Assembly (NCBI GenBank): GCA_022414725.1 | Contig: CM039462.1 | Coordinates: forward strand, 131,093,774-131,157,773 | Length of the DNA: 64,000 bases | From: Microglena sp. YARC | Taxonomy: Eukaryota; Chlorophyta; Chlorophyceae; Chlamydomonadales; Chlamydomonadaceae | Reading direction: 5' to 3' | Shown: piece after piece, positions 47,101 through 60,500 of the stretch | How the letters are laid out: each line of letters begins with the position of its first letter | How positions within the stretch are numbered: the first letter of the stretch is position 1 | Program-made: the position numbers and the translations under genes | The notes under the pieces: model-generated | Told to the model about the DNA's origin: nothing | Seen by the model: only the letters and a program-made list of their open reading frames with translations | Database searches by the model: none

Positions 47101-50100
47101 GTGAGTGAGTGGAGTGAGTGAGTGAGTGGAGTGGAGTGGTGAGTGAGAGTGAGTGAGTGGAGTGAGTGAGTGGAGTGAGAGTGGAGTGAGTGAGTGAGTG
47201 AGTGGAGTGGAGTGAGTGAGTGAGTGAGTGGAGTGAGTGAGTGAGTGAGTGAGTGAGTGAGTGGAGTGAGTGAGTGAGTGGAGTGAGTGAGTGGAGTGAG
47301 TGAGTGGAGTGGAGTGTGAGTGAGTGGAGTGAGTGAGTGAGTGAGTGGAGTGAGTGAGTGGAGTGGAGTGAGTGGAGTGGAGTGGAGTGAGTGAGAGTGA
47401 GTGGAGTGAGTGAGTGAGTGAGTGGAGTGAGTGAGTGGAGTGAGTGAGTGAGTGAGTGAGTGAGTGAGTGGAGTGAGGTGAGAGTGGAGTGAGTGAGTGG
47501 AGTGGAGTGAGTGAGTGAGTGGAGTGGAGTGAGTGGAGTGAGTGAGTGAGTGAAGTGGAGTGAGAGTGGAGTGGAGTGAGTGAGTGGAGTGAGTGAGTGG
47601 AGTGAGTGAGTGGAGTGAGAGTGGAGTGAGTGAGTGGAGTGAGTGAGTGGTGAGTGGAGTGGAGTGAGTGAGTGGAGTGGAGTGAGTGGAGTGAGTGAGA
47701 GTGGAGTGGTGAGTGAGTGAGTGAGTGAGTGAGTGGAGTGGAGTGAGTGAGTGAGTGAGTGAGTGAGAGTGGAGTGAGTGAGTGGAGTGGAGTGAGAGTG
47801 AGTGGAGTGGAGTGAGTGAGTGAGTGGAGTGGAGTGAGTGGAGTGAGTGAGTGAGTGAAGTGGAGTGAGTGAGTGGAGTGGAGTGAGTGAGTGAGTGGAG
47901 TGAGTGGAGTGGAGTGAGTGAGTGGAGTGAGTGAGTGGAGTGGAGTGAGTGAGAGTGGAGTGAGTGGAGTGGAGTGAGTGAGTGGAGTGGAGTGGAGTGA
48001 GTGGAGTGAGAGTGAGTGAGTGAGAGTGAGTGGAGTGGAGTGGAGTGAGTGAGTGGAGTGGAGTGGAGTGGAGTGAGTGAGTGGAGTGAGGAGTGGAGTG
48101 GAGTGAGTGAGTGGAGTGGAGTGGAGTGAGTGAGTGGAGTGGAGTGGAGTGAGTGAGTGGAGTGGAGTGAGAGTGGAGTGAGTGGAGTGGAGTGAGTGGA
48201 GTGAGTGGAGTGGAGTGAGTGAGTGGAGTGGAGTGAGTGGAGTGAGTGAGTGGAGTGGAGTGAGTGGAGTGGAGTGAGTGAGTGAGTGGAGTGGAGTGGA
48301 GTGAGTGGAGTGGAGTGGAGTGGAGTGAGTGGAGTGGAGTGGAGTGGAGTGGAGTGGAGTGAGTGGAGTGAGCGAGTGGAGTGGAGTGAGTGGAGTGAGC
48401 GAAGTGGAGTGAGTGGAGTGAGTGAGCGAAGTGGAGTGGAGTGAGTGGAGTGAGTGAGTGGAGTGGAGTGAGAGTGGAGTGGAGTGGAGTGGAGTGGAGT
48501 GAGTGGAGTGAAGTGGAGTGGAGTGGAGTGGAGTGGAGTGTGAGTGAGTGGAGTGGAGTGAGTGGAGTGGAGTGAGGAGTGGAGTGGAGTGGAGTGAGTG
48601 AGTGGAGTGGAGTGAGTGGAGTGAGTGAGTGGAGTGGAGTGGAGTGAGCGAAGTGGAGTGAGTGAGTGGAGTGAGTGGAGTGGAGTGAGTGGAGTGGAGT
48701 GGAGTGAGTGAGTGGAGTGGAGTGGAGTGAGTGAGTGGAGTGGAGTGGAGTGGAGTGAGTGGAGTGAGTGGAGTGGAGTGGAGTGGAGTGGAGTGAGTGG
48801 AGTGGAGTGGAGTGGAGTGAGAGTGGAGTGGAGTGAGTGGAGTGGAGTGGAGTGGAGTGAGTGGAGTGGAGTGAGTGAAGTGGAGTGGAGTGGAGTGAGT
48901 GAGCGAAGTGGAGTGGAGTGGAGTGGAGGTGAGCGAAGTGGAGTGGAGTGAGTGGAGTGGAGTGGAGTGAGTGGAGTGGAGTGGAGTGAGTGGAGTGGAG
49001 TGGAGTGGAGTGAGTGGAGTGGAGTGGAGTGGAGTGGAGTGAGAGTGGAGTGGAGTGGAGTGAGTGAGTGGAGTGGAGTGAGCGAAGTGGAGTGGAGTGG
49101 AGTGGAGTGAGTGGAGTGAGTGGAGTGGAGTGAGTGAGTGGAGTGGAGTGGAGTGAGAGTGGAGTGGAGTGGAGTGTGGAGTGGAGTGGAGTGGAGTGAG
49201 TGAAGTGGAGTGGAGTGGAGTGGAGTGGAGTGGAGCGAAGTGGAGTGGAGTGGAGTGGAGTGTGGAGTGGAGTGGAGTGAGTGGAGTGGAGTGGAGTGAG
49301 TGAGTGGAGTGGAGTGGAGTGAGTGGAGTGGAGTGGAGTGGAGTGAGTGGAGTGGAGTGGAGTGGAGTGGAGTGAGTGGAGTGGAGTGGAGTGGAGTGGA
49401 GTGGAGTGGAGTGGAGTGGAGTGGAGGTGAGTGGAGTGGAGTGGAGTGGAGTGGAGTGGAGTGGAGTGGAGTGGAGTGGAGTGAGCGAGTGGAGTGGAGT
49501 GGAGTGGAGTGGAGGTGAGCGAAGTGGAGTGGAGTGGAGTGAGTGGAGTGGAGTGAGTGGAGTGGAGTGGAGTGGAGTGGAGTGGAGTGGAGTGGAGTGG
49601 AGTGGAGTGGAGTGGAGTGGAGGTGAGCGAAGTGGAGTGGAGTGGAGTGGAGTGTGAGTAAGTGGAGTGGAGTGGAGTGGAGTGAGCGAAGTGGAGTGGA
49701 GTGGAGTGGAGTGGAGCGAAGTGGAGTGGAGTGGAGTGGAGTGAGCGAAGTGGAGTGAGTGGAGTGGAGTGGAGTGGAGTGGAGTGAGTGGAGTGGAGTG
49801 GAGTGAGTGGGAGTGGAGTGGAGTGAGTGAGCGAAGTGGAGTGGAGTGGAGTGGAGTGGAGTGGAGTGGAGTGGAGGTGAGCGAAGTGGAGTGGAGTGGA
49901 GTGGAGTGGAGTGGAGTGGAGTGGAGTGGAGTGGAGTGGAGTGGAGTGGAGTGGAGTGGAGTGGAGTGGAGTGGAGGTGAGCGAAGTGGAGTGGAGTGGA
50001 GTGGAGTGAGGTGGAGTGGAGTGGAGTGGAGTGGAGTGGAGTGGAGTGGAGTGGAGTGGAGTGGAGTGGAGTGGAGTGGAGTGGAGTGGAGTGGAGGTGA

Positions 50101-53100
50101 GCGAAGTGGAGTGGAGTGGAGTGAGAGTGGAGTGGAGTGGAGTGGAGTGGAGTGAGCGAAGTGGAGTGGAGTGGAGTGGAGTGAGTGGAGTGGAGTGGAG
50201 TGGAGTGGAGTGGAGTGAGTGGAGTGGAGTGGAGTGGAGTGGAGCGAAGTGGAGTGGAGTGGAGTGGAGGTGGAGTGGAGTGGAGTGGAGGTGAGCGAAG
50301 TGGAGTGGAGTGGAGTGGAGGTGAGCGAAGTGGAGTGGAGTGGAGTGGAGTGGAGTGGAGTGGAGTGGAGTGGAGTGGAGTGGAGTGGAGTGGAGTGGAG
50401 TGGAGTGGAGTGGAGTGAGCGAAGTGGAGTGGAGTGGAGTGGAGTGGAGTGGAGTGGAGGTGAGCGAAGTGGAGTGGAGTTGAGTGGAGTGGAGTGGAGT
50501 GGAGTGGAGTGGAGTGGAGTGGAGTGGAGTGGAGTGGAGTGGAGTGGAGTGGAGTGGAGTGGAGGTGAGCGAAGTGGAGTGGAGTGGAGTGGAGCGAAGT
50601 GGAGTGGAGTGGAGTGGAGTGAGCGAAGTGGAGTGGAGTGGAGTGGAGTGAGCGAAGTGGAGTGGAGTGGAGTGGAGGTGAGCGAAGTGGAGTGGAGTGA
50701 GTGGAGTGGAGTGGAGTGGAGTGGAGTGGAGTGGAGTGGAGTGGAGGTGAGCGAAGTGGAGTGGAGTGGAGTGAGCGAAGTGGAGTGGAGTGGAGTGGAG
50801 GTGAGCGAAGTGGAGTGGAGTGGAGTGGAGTGGAGTGGAGTGGAGTGGAGTGGAGTGAGTGGAGTGGAGTGGAGTGGAGTGGAGTGGAGTGGAGTGGCGA
50901 AGTGGAGTGGAGTGGAGTGGAGTGAGCGAAGTGGAGTGGAGTGGAGTGGAGTGGAGTGGAGTGGAGTGGAGTGGAGTGGAGGTGAGCGAAGTGGAGTGGA
51001 GTGTGAGTGGAGTGGAGTGGAGTGGAGTGAGAGTGGAGTGGAGGTGAGCGAAGTGGAGTGGAGTGGAGGTGGAGTGGAGTGGAGTGGAGTGGAGTGGAGC
51101 GAAGTGGAGTGGAGTGGAGTGGAGTGGAGTGGAGTGGAGTGGAGGTGGAGCGAGTGGAGTGGAGTGGAGTGGAGTGGAGTGGAGTGAGTGAAGTGGAGTG
51201 GAGTGGAGTGGAGGTGAGCGAAGTGGAGTGGAGTGGAGTGGAGTGGAAGTGGAGTGGAGTGGAGTGGAGTGGAGTGGAGTGGAGTGGAGTGGAGTGGAGT
51301 GGAGTGGAGAGTGGAGTGGAGTGGAGTGCAGTGGAGTAGAGTGGATGGAGCAGTTTGGAGTGGAGTGGAGTGGAGTGGAGAGGAAGTGAATGGAGTGGAA
51401 CGGAGCATGCTGGAGAGGTGTGGAGTGGGGTGGAGTGGAGTGGACCGGAGTGGAGTGGAGTGGAGTGGAGTGGAGTGGAGTGGAGTGGAATGGAGTGGAA
51501 CGGAGCATGCTGGAGAGGTGTGGAGTGGAGTGGACCGGAGTGGAGTGGAGTGGAGTGGAGTGGAATGGAGTGGAACGGAGCATGCTGGAGAGGTGTGGAG
51601 TGAAGTGGAGTGGAGTGGAGTGGAATGGAGTGGACCGGAGTGGAGTGGAGTGGAGTGGAGTGGAGTGGAGTGGAGTGGAGTGGAGTGGAGTGGAGTGGAA
51701 TGGAGTGGAACGGAGCATGCTGGAGAGGTGTGGAGTGGGGTGGAGTGGAGTGGGGTGGAGTGGAGTGGAGTGGACCGGAGTGGAGTGGAGTGGAGTGGAG
51801 TGGAGTGGAGTGGAGTGGAGTGGAGTGGAGTGGAGTGGAATGGAGTGGAACGGAGCATGCTGGAGAGGTGTGGAGTGGGGTGGAGTGGAGTGGCCCGGAG
51901 TGGAGTGGACCGGAGTGGAGTGGAGTGGAGTGGAGTGGAGTGGAATGGAGTGGAACGGAGCATGCTGGAGAGGTGTGGAGTGGGGTGGAGTGGAGTGGAC
52001 CGGAGTGAAGTGGAGTGGAGTGGAGTGGAGTGGAGTGGAGTGGAGTGGAGCTGATCTGAGAGAGTAAAGTCGAGTGGAGTGCGCGAGGGAAATAGAGTGG
52101 AGTTGAGTTGAGTTGTGAGGGATGTAGTATTTATTTATTTCATATTTACGTAGGCCAGGTTGTGTAGCTTATCGGATTCCAGTGCTGTGCTGTGCTGTGC
52201 TGTGCTGTGCTGTGCTGTGCTGTATACAGCATGTCGTTTCATATGTGTGTTCCCTCTGCACAGTGTGTGTTTATTTTATATTTATGTAAGCCAGGTTGAG
52301 TAGCTACTTGGGCTACTCAAGCCTGATTTCAGGATTGCCGCGTAGCCATCGCATTATTGAGTACCAAGCGCGGAGCCTGAGGGGTTTGGGGGGCAGCGGG
52401 TCACACTTGGGTCGCACTGAGATGCACAATTTGAGACGCGTTACACAAAGAAACAAGTGGTGGTTGGAACAAGTCTAGGGGATCAATGTTTTCAGCACAT
52501 GCCCCTCCAGGTTCACCCAACACACCCTACCCCACCCCACCCCTTCCCCCCCACCCCATTCCATTCCACCCTCATCTCAACCCCACCCCACCTCACCCCA
52601 CCCCATTCCATCCCACTCCATTCCACCCCCACTCCGCCCCACCCGCCCCACCTCACCCCATTCCCACCTCACCCCACCCCATTCTATTCCACTCCCATCT
52701 CCACCCCACCCCCACCTCACCCCATTACCACCCCACTCCATTCCACCCCCACCCCACCCCGCCCCACTTCACCCCACCCCATTCCCACTCCATTCCATTC
52801 CACCCCCATCACCACCCCACCCCACCTCAGCCCATTCCCATCCACTCCATTCCACCCCACCCCACCCCACCCAACCTCACCCCACCCATTACCACCCCCA
52901 CCCCATTCCACCCCCATCCCAACCCTACCCCATCCCCACCCCACCTCACCCATTACCACCCCTACCCCACCTCACCCCATTACCACCCCCACCCCATTCC
53001 AACCCCATCCCAACCCTACCCCCATCCCCACCCACCTCACCCCATTACCACCCCCACCCCACCTCACCCCATTACAACCCCCACCCCATTCCAACCCCAT

Positions 53101-53841
53101 CCCAACCCTACCCCCATCCCCACCCCACCTCACCCCATTACCACCCCCACCCCAGCCACTAGACACAGATTGAAGACAACAAGGAGAAAGTCCTAGAGGT
53201 TGCACCCATAATCGACTGGACCAAATCTAGGGGATTCATGCTTCCAGCATGCAGTCACACACATCATTTTTCAAATTGAGCAACTAGGTGCGACCCCAGT
53301 GCAATGCCCCGCCCCCCGTACCCCGCGGTGCAAAAAGCGCGGAGCCGGGGGGTTCGGGGAGCATTTCTGAATGGTTTAGCAGGACCCATGCGTTGCCATG
53401 CAGAGACGGAATAGCCACAGAATGGCGAGGCGTCGTCACAAACAAAATGCACTCACTAGCATTTCGACGCCGCAAACAAGAGTTCCACAATACTCTCGTC
53501 TGTCAAGTCGTCTAATCTGAGAGTCTTGTCCACAATAACGGCTTTGTGGAGAGCAACAAACATCCGAGTGGACGCCTTCGGTGTCACGATAACATAAGAT
53601 CTGCTGCATAGCAACAAGGTGCTCAAGGCATCCGAGAAGAACGAGGGGTTGTCCTGATGCTCCATGGCTTCGAAGACAGCATCGGATGTAGCTTTGGCTA
53701 CAACCTGGGCGGTGGGAGCAGACATTGAGGACAAGCAAAATCAATTAATTGTATGCATGTACGTACGCACGTTCGTATGTATGCATGCATGTATGTATGT
53801 ATGTATGTATGTATGTATGTATGTATGTATGTATGTATGTA

Positions 53842-53898
<57 letters not shown>

Positions 53899-55591
53899 AT
53901 GTATGTATGTATGTATGTATGTATGTATCAGTCCATGGGGTAGGAAAAATAGGCTAAAGGGACTTGACCAACCGTGATAGGAAGGGCTTAAAAATAATTG
54001 ATGAACTGAACCCCAAACAATGGGTTTACCGACGGGGGCCCTGAGTTTGTGCTACAGTGATCATTTAATTATACATAGCCCATGACTGTGACATGCACAC
54101 ATACCTAGAGAACGGCAATATGACATCATATAATATCATGTCATCATATGATGCCAGCAGTCTGACAAGGCTAACGTTACCATTTATATACAATATCATA
54201 TGATGCAGTTTTTACGATATCATATGATAGCATGCTCGCCTTTGGTTAACATCATATGATATTTTGGTGTCCCCGTTTGACTTATGGCTCAGTGGCAGAG
54301 CTCCTAGAATGACAGAGGTGCCGGGTTCGAATCCCTACGGGCGCACCTGAATGTTTGCGGTCCCTGTCAACCGCCATGGTAGCTTTGTCCAGGTAAAGTA
54401 GCAGCCTGTTCACTACCGCCGTAAAGCAAGGCCCCCTTAATACCGCGCCCCACCAGGCGTTATCATTACTTTTTTAGTGTTCTAATATGTAGGGATAGGC
54501 AATACGATATCATATGATATGATGTCATCATATGATATCATATGATATCATACGATGCCGGCGGTCTGACTAGGTAACTTTGGCCTGGGCCATCATATCA
54601 TATGATATTAAATCATATGATTTTTGTATGATATCATATGATATCATACTCGTCTTTGGTCAACATCATATGATTTGCCGGTCCCTACTAATATGCCAGT
54701 GGCCCTCTCATCTTCTGCAGGTGAGGGTCAGGGTACTACTAAGCGCGCTCGGCAGCGCGGTGCCGCGCTGCCTTTTTGAGCCCCTCTGCGCGTGTTGCGC
54801 AGATTTTTCAACTCCCTGTGGGCGCAGCGCGCAGTTTTTGCGCTTTTTTGCGCTTTTTGCACGAAGAAGCGCTGACCAATTTGACGTTTGTGCGCTTTAA
54901 GCACTGACCAATTTGGCAAGAAGTAGTACCCTGGTGAGGGTGTGGTCCTTGGTGTGGAGCACCCGAACCTCCGCTTTGTCGGCCACCTAGGCGTCCCAGC
55001 CACCCACCACATTCTCCCACCCACCCCTCTCTTGCACCCACCCCTCCCTCCCTCTAATTTGCTGCAGGGTGTCGTCCTTGGTGTGGGCCGCCCCTGTGAA
55101 AGACACAGTGTCCAGGAAAGCTTTTTCTTGTATCATTTCTCGTGATGTTCATAAGTCCCTTGTGACTCCGTCAAGCTGCAGGTACATCTGGGGTCCAGTC
55201 GGGCAGCAGGAATAATGTAATCATCATCAGCAACAGCGGCAAGTGAGCCTAACACAGGGGGGGGAGGGTATTCCATGGCAGTGTGTGTGTATGTGTGTGT
55301 GTGTGGGTGGGGTGGGTGGGGTGGGGGGGTGGGGGGAGGGCATTCCATGGCAGTGTGTGTGGGGTGGGTGGGTGGGTGGGGGGGGGGGGGAGGGCTTTCC
55401 CATGGCAGTGTGTGTGGGGTGTGTGTGGGGGGGGTGGGGGGGGGAGGGGGAGGGCATTCCCATGGCAGTGTGTGTGGGGTGGTGGTGGTGGTGGTGGTGG
55501 TGGTGGGGGGGGGGGAGGGCTTTCCCATGGCAGTGTGTGTGTGTGGGGGGGGGGGGGGGGGGGGGAGAGGGGGAGGGCATTCCATGGCAAT

Positions 55592-55623
<32 letters not shown>

Positions 55624-57551
55624 GGGCATTCCCATGGCAATGTGTGTGTGGGGGGGGGGGGGGAGAGGAGGAGGGCATTTCCATGGCAATGTGTGTGTGT
55701 GTGTATGTGGGTAGCAACAGCGGCAAGTGAGCCTTACACAGATGAGATAACATCCATCCATCATTCCAGCCATCAATCCATCCATTCATATTATCCAACC
55801 AACCAACCAACCCTCCCTCCACCCACCAACCCCCCAGCCAGCCAGCCACCAACCTCCCCATCCATCCATCCATCCATCCATCCATCCATCCATCCATCAA
55901 CCCACCCTCCCACCCACCCACCCATCCACCAACCAACCCGCCCATCCATCCATCATCCATCCATCCAAATAAAACTCCATACCGGTACCAAAAGCCTGGA
56001 GGAGGGGGGGGGGGGGGAATAAAAAACTTTCAATTAAAGGTCATACAAAACCCTTCCTAGAGCCTTTTTGGCAGAGCTCCCCGTCTGGGGGGCGGGAGCC
56101 CCCAGGGTTACCCTGTTGTCCTTTTGTGTGTCCTACTGTCAGTCCGACCGACCGAAAAATTGAAGCCTGACACGTCAGCCAACTGTCTCATAAGTAGCAG
56201 GCTTCGGTCAGCTCCAGACAGTTGCCACCTTTCGTTCCATTGCCAACACTCGCCGCCAATATTCCGTGTCGCTTGCGACGCTGCATAGGACTTGTTATAG
56301 GGTATTTTATTTTTGTATAGGCTATACAAAACCTCCATAGAGGAAAAACTCCCGCCTGGAGGGTGACACATACTATGTCTGCCATGGTGACTTTCCCCAG
56401 CTGCGGCGTACGGGAGGGTCCCCTTAACACCACGCCCCTCCAGGCGTTTTTTGATTTTTTGTTTTTGATACAGAATCTTCATAGAGGAGCTTGGGGGAGA
56501 GGGAGGGGTGGGTGGGGGTGTGGGGGGGGGGGGGATTAAAAAACTTCCAATGATTGGGCATACAAAGCCCTTCCCAGAGCCTTTTTATAGGGTATTTCAT
56601 TTTTGTATTGGTCGGGTATAGGTTATAAAAAAACATCAAAGAGGCTCCCTGATCCAAACTTCAAGAAAGATTCCCATTCTCATTTCCAATACAGGATTGT
56701 CACTCTCCATTTTGCAGAAGGAAGTCTCCATGATCCTCAGATTCCACACCTCCAGAAACCTTCCCATTATAACTGCATACCTCCAGAAGCCTTCTCATTC
56801 TAATTGCTTACTTCCAGAAATCTTCCCATTCTCACTTCCAATCCATAATAGGAAGTATCCATGGCGCAGAAGGTAGTTGCCATGATCCTTAGATTCCATA
56901 CCTCCCGAAACATTCCCATTCTTATTGCATACCTCCCGAAACATTCCCATTCTAATTGCATACCTCCCGAAACATTCCCATTCTAATTGCATACCTCCCG
57001 AAACATTCCCATTCTAATTGCATACCTCCAGAAACATTCCCATTGTAACTGCATACCTCCAGAAGCCTTCCCATTCTAATTGCATAAATCCAAAAATATT
57101 CCCATTATAATTGCATACCTCCAGAAACATTCCCATTCTAATTGCATACCTCCAGAAGCCTTCCCATTCTAATTGCATAAATCCAAAAATAATCCCATTA
57201 TAATTGCATACCTCCAGAAACATTCCCATTCTCACTCCCAATCCAGGATCGGAATTCTCCATTGCGCGGAAGGTAGTTGCCATGATCCTCAGATCCGATA
57301 TATCCATTTGAACGATGCGTAAGTATTGGTCCTCTTCAAGCAGGTCCAACAGAGCCTAGGCAGAAGTGCAGATGGTGGGGGAAAGGTAGAGGGGGGGGGG
57401 GGGGGGGGGCAAGGGCCTAGGCAGGAGTGTTAATGGTATTGGTCCATTTCAAGCAAGTCCAACAGAGCCTAGGATCAGGAGGGGTAAATGAATATAAGTA
57501 GGGACTGGCGCATAAGACTTAGTTCACTATATAACTTCAATTTACAAAGCT

Positions 57552-57593
<42 letters not shown>

Positions 57594-60500
57594 TATACCG
57601 GCCTATACTATAAACAATGATACTATACTATACTATACTATACTATACTATATACTACTATACTGTATAATACAATAATACTATACTATATACTATACTT
57701 TCTATAAAGCTCACTATGCAAGTCACTAAACAAAGTTTATATCATACTTTTTCTTTTCAGCTAAGAGCAGCATCTTCTAGGCAGCTCCCTGAGCCAGCCA
57801 CTAGGCTAATCCCCAACATTTTGACAGTTCTTGACAATGGAATCTGTCAGCTTCCAGAAACACTAGGTTGCGTCAGCTTTGACTGAATAGAAAGTCAGGT
57901 CCTGCCTAGAAGCTGCTGCTTATAGCTGGAAATAAAAACAATGGTTCATATTCAATTGACTATACAAAGTGCATATATAAGCTTCACTATACAACTCACT
58001 ATACAAGTAACCATACAAAAATCATATATAAGGTTCACTAAACAACTCACTATACACAGTTCATATATAAGGTTCACTAAACAACTCACTATACAACTCA
58101 CTATACACAGTTCATATATAAGGTTCACTAAACAACTCATCATACAACTCACTATACACAGTTCATATATGAGGTTCACTAAACAACTCACTATACAACT
58201 CACTATACACACTTCATACATGAGTTTCACCAAACAACTCACTATACAACTCACTATACACACTTCGTACATAAGGTTCACTAAACAACTCACTATAAAA
58301 CTCACTATACACAGTTCATGTATAAGGTTCACTAAACAACTCACTATACAACTCACTATACACAGTTCATATATAAGGTTCACTAAACAACTCACTATAC
58401 AACTCACTATACACAGTTCATATATGAGGTTCACTAAACAACTCACTATACAACTCACTATACACAGTTCATATATAAGGTTCACTAAACATCTAACTAT
58501 ACAACTCACTATACACAGTTCATATATAAGGTTCACTAAACAACTCACTATACAAGTAACTATACACACTTCATATATAAGGTTCACTAAACAACTCACT
58601 ATACAACTCACTATACACAGTTCATATATGAGGTTCACTAAACAACTCACTATACAACTCACTATACACAGTTCATATATAAGGTTCACTAAACAACTCA
58701 CTATACAACTCACTATACACAGTTCATATATAAGGTTCACTAAACAACTCATTATACAACTCACTATACACAGTTCATATATAAGGTTCACTAAACAACT
58801 CACTATACAACTCACTATACACAGTTCATAAATAAGGTTCACTAAACAACTCACTATACAACTCACTATACACAGTTCATATATAAGGTTCACTAAACAA
58901 CTCACTATACAACTCACTATACACAGTTCATATATAAGGTTCACTAAACAACTCACTATACAACTCACTATACACAGTTCATATATAAGGTTCACTAAAC
59001 AACTCACTATACAACTCACTATACACAGTTCATATATAAGGTTCACTAAACAACTCACTATACAACTCACTATACACAGTTCATATATAAGGTTCACTAA
59101 ACAACTCACTATACAACTCACTATACACAGTTCATATATAAGGTTCACTAAACAACTCACTATACAACTCACTATACACAGTTCATATATAAGGTTCACT
59201 AAACAACTCATTATACAACTCACTATACACAGTTCATATATAAGGTTCACTAAACAACTCACTATACAACTCACTATACACAGTTCATATATAAGGTTCA
59301 CTAAACAACTCACTATACAACTCACTATACACAGTTCATGCATAAGGTTCACTTTACAACTCACTATACAACTCACTAAACACAGTTCATACATAAGGTT
59401 AACTAAACAACTCACTATACAACACACCATACAAGTAACTAAACACAGTTCATATATGAGGTTCACTAAACAACTCACAATACAACACACTATACAAGTA
59501 ACTATACACAGTTCACATATAAGGTTTACTTTAAAACTCAGCATGCAATTAACTATACAAAGTTCATATATAAGTTCACCATATAATTAAGTTTTCAAAG
59601 TTCAGGACAAAATTCATATATAAGTTCACTATACAATTCATATACAATTCACTTTACAATAGACTACACACAGTTCATACATAAGTTCACTTTCCAATTA
59701 ACTATACAAAGTTCATACATAAGTCCACTATACAATTAACTATACAAAGTTAATATTTAAGGTTCACTATACAATTAACTATACAAAGTTAATATTGAAG
59801 GTTCACTATACAATTCACTATAAAATTTACTCTGCGAAGTTCATATATAAGGTTCACTGTACAAGCCACTATACAATTAAGTATACACAGTTCATATACA
59901 AGTTCACTGTACAAGGCACTATACAATTAAGTATACACAGTTCATATACAAGTTCACTGTACAAGGCACTATACAATTAAGTATACACAGTTCATATACA
60001 AGTTCACTGTACAAGGCACTATACAATTAAGTATACACAGTTCATATACAAGTTCACTGTACAAGGCACTATACAATTAAGTATAAACAGTTCATATACA
60101 AGTTCACTGTACAAGGCACTATACAATTAACTATACACAGTTCATATATAAGTTCACTGTACAAGGCACTATTCAATTAACTATACACAGTTCATATATA
60201 AGTTCACTATACAATTAAGTATACAAAGTTAATAGATAAGTTCAATGTACACGTTCACTATACAATTAACTATACAAAGCTCATATATGAGTTGTACAGT
60301 GCAAGCCACCTGTTCAGTATGTGAGTCACCTGCTCAATATATAAGAATAAGGTTCATTGTATAAGTCACATGTTCACTATATTATATGTGTTAATTGTAC
60401 AAGTCACGTGCTCATTATATTAGACGCATGCTCATTACATAAGTCACCTGTTCAGTATATAAGATGCCTTTCCATACATAAGTTGCCTATTCCGTATTTA

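Noticed and set aside
37064..51963. Minus-strand open frames of about 4700-4900 codons, rich in His/Ser/Thr/Pro/Leu
   Set aside because: CACTC/CACT repeats cannot form stop codons in any frame; several frames are open at once and the translation merely mirrors the satellite.
37441..52085. Human-type GGAAT satellite contamination
   Set aside because: The unit is GGAGT/GAGT, not GGAAT, and both edges grade into local sequence between two exons of one gene.
54940..55130. Candidate exon reading [14 protein letters not shown] on the minus strand
   Set aside because: The acceptor (TCTTTCACAG) is good, but no donor gives a phase that fits the exon at 53704 without forcing; a MITE breaks the sister copy.
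57952..59544. Minus-strand 530-codon Cys/Val/Ile/Leu-rich frame that looks membrane-like
   Set aside because: Product of the 51-bp minisatellite; the hydrophobic look comes from TATAC/GAGTT codons; no splice phase link to gene B.
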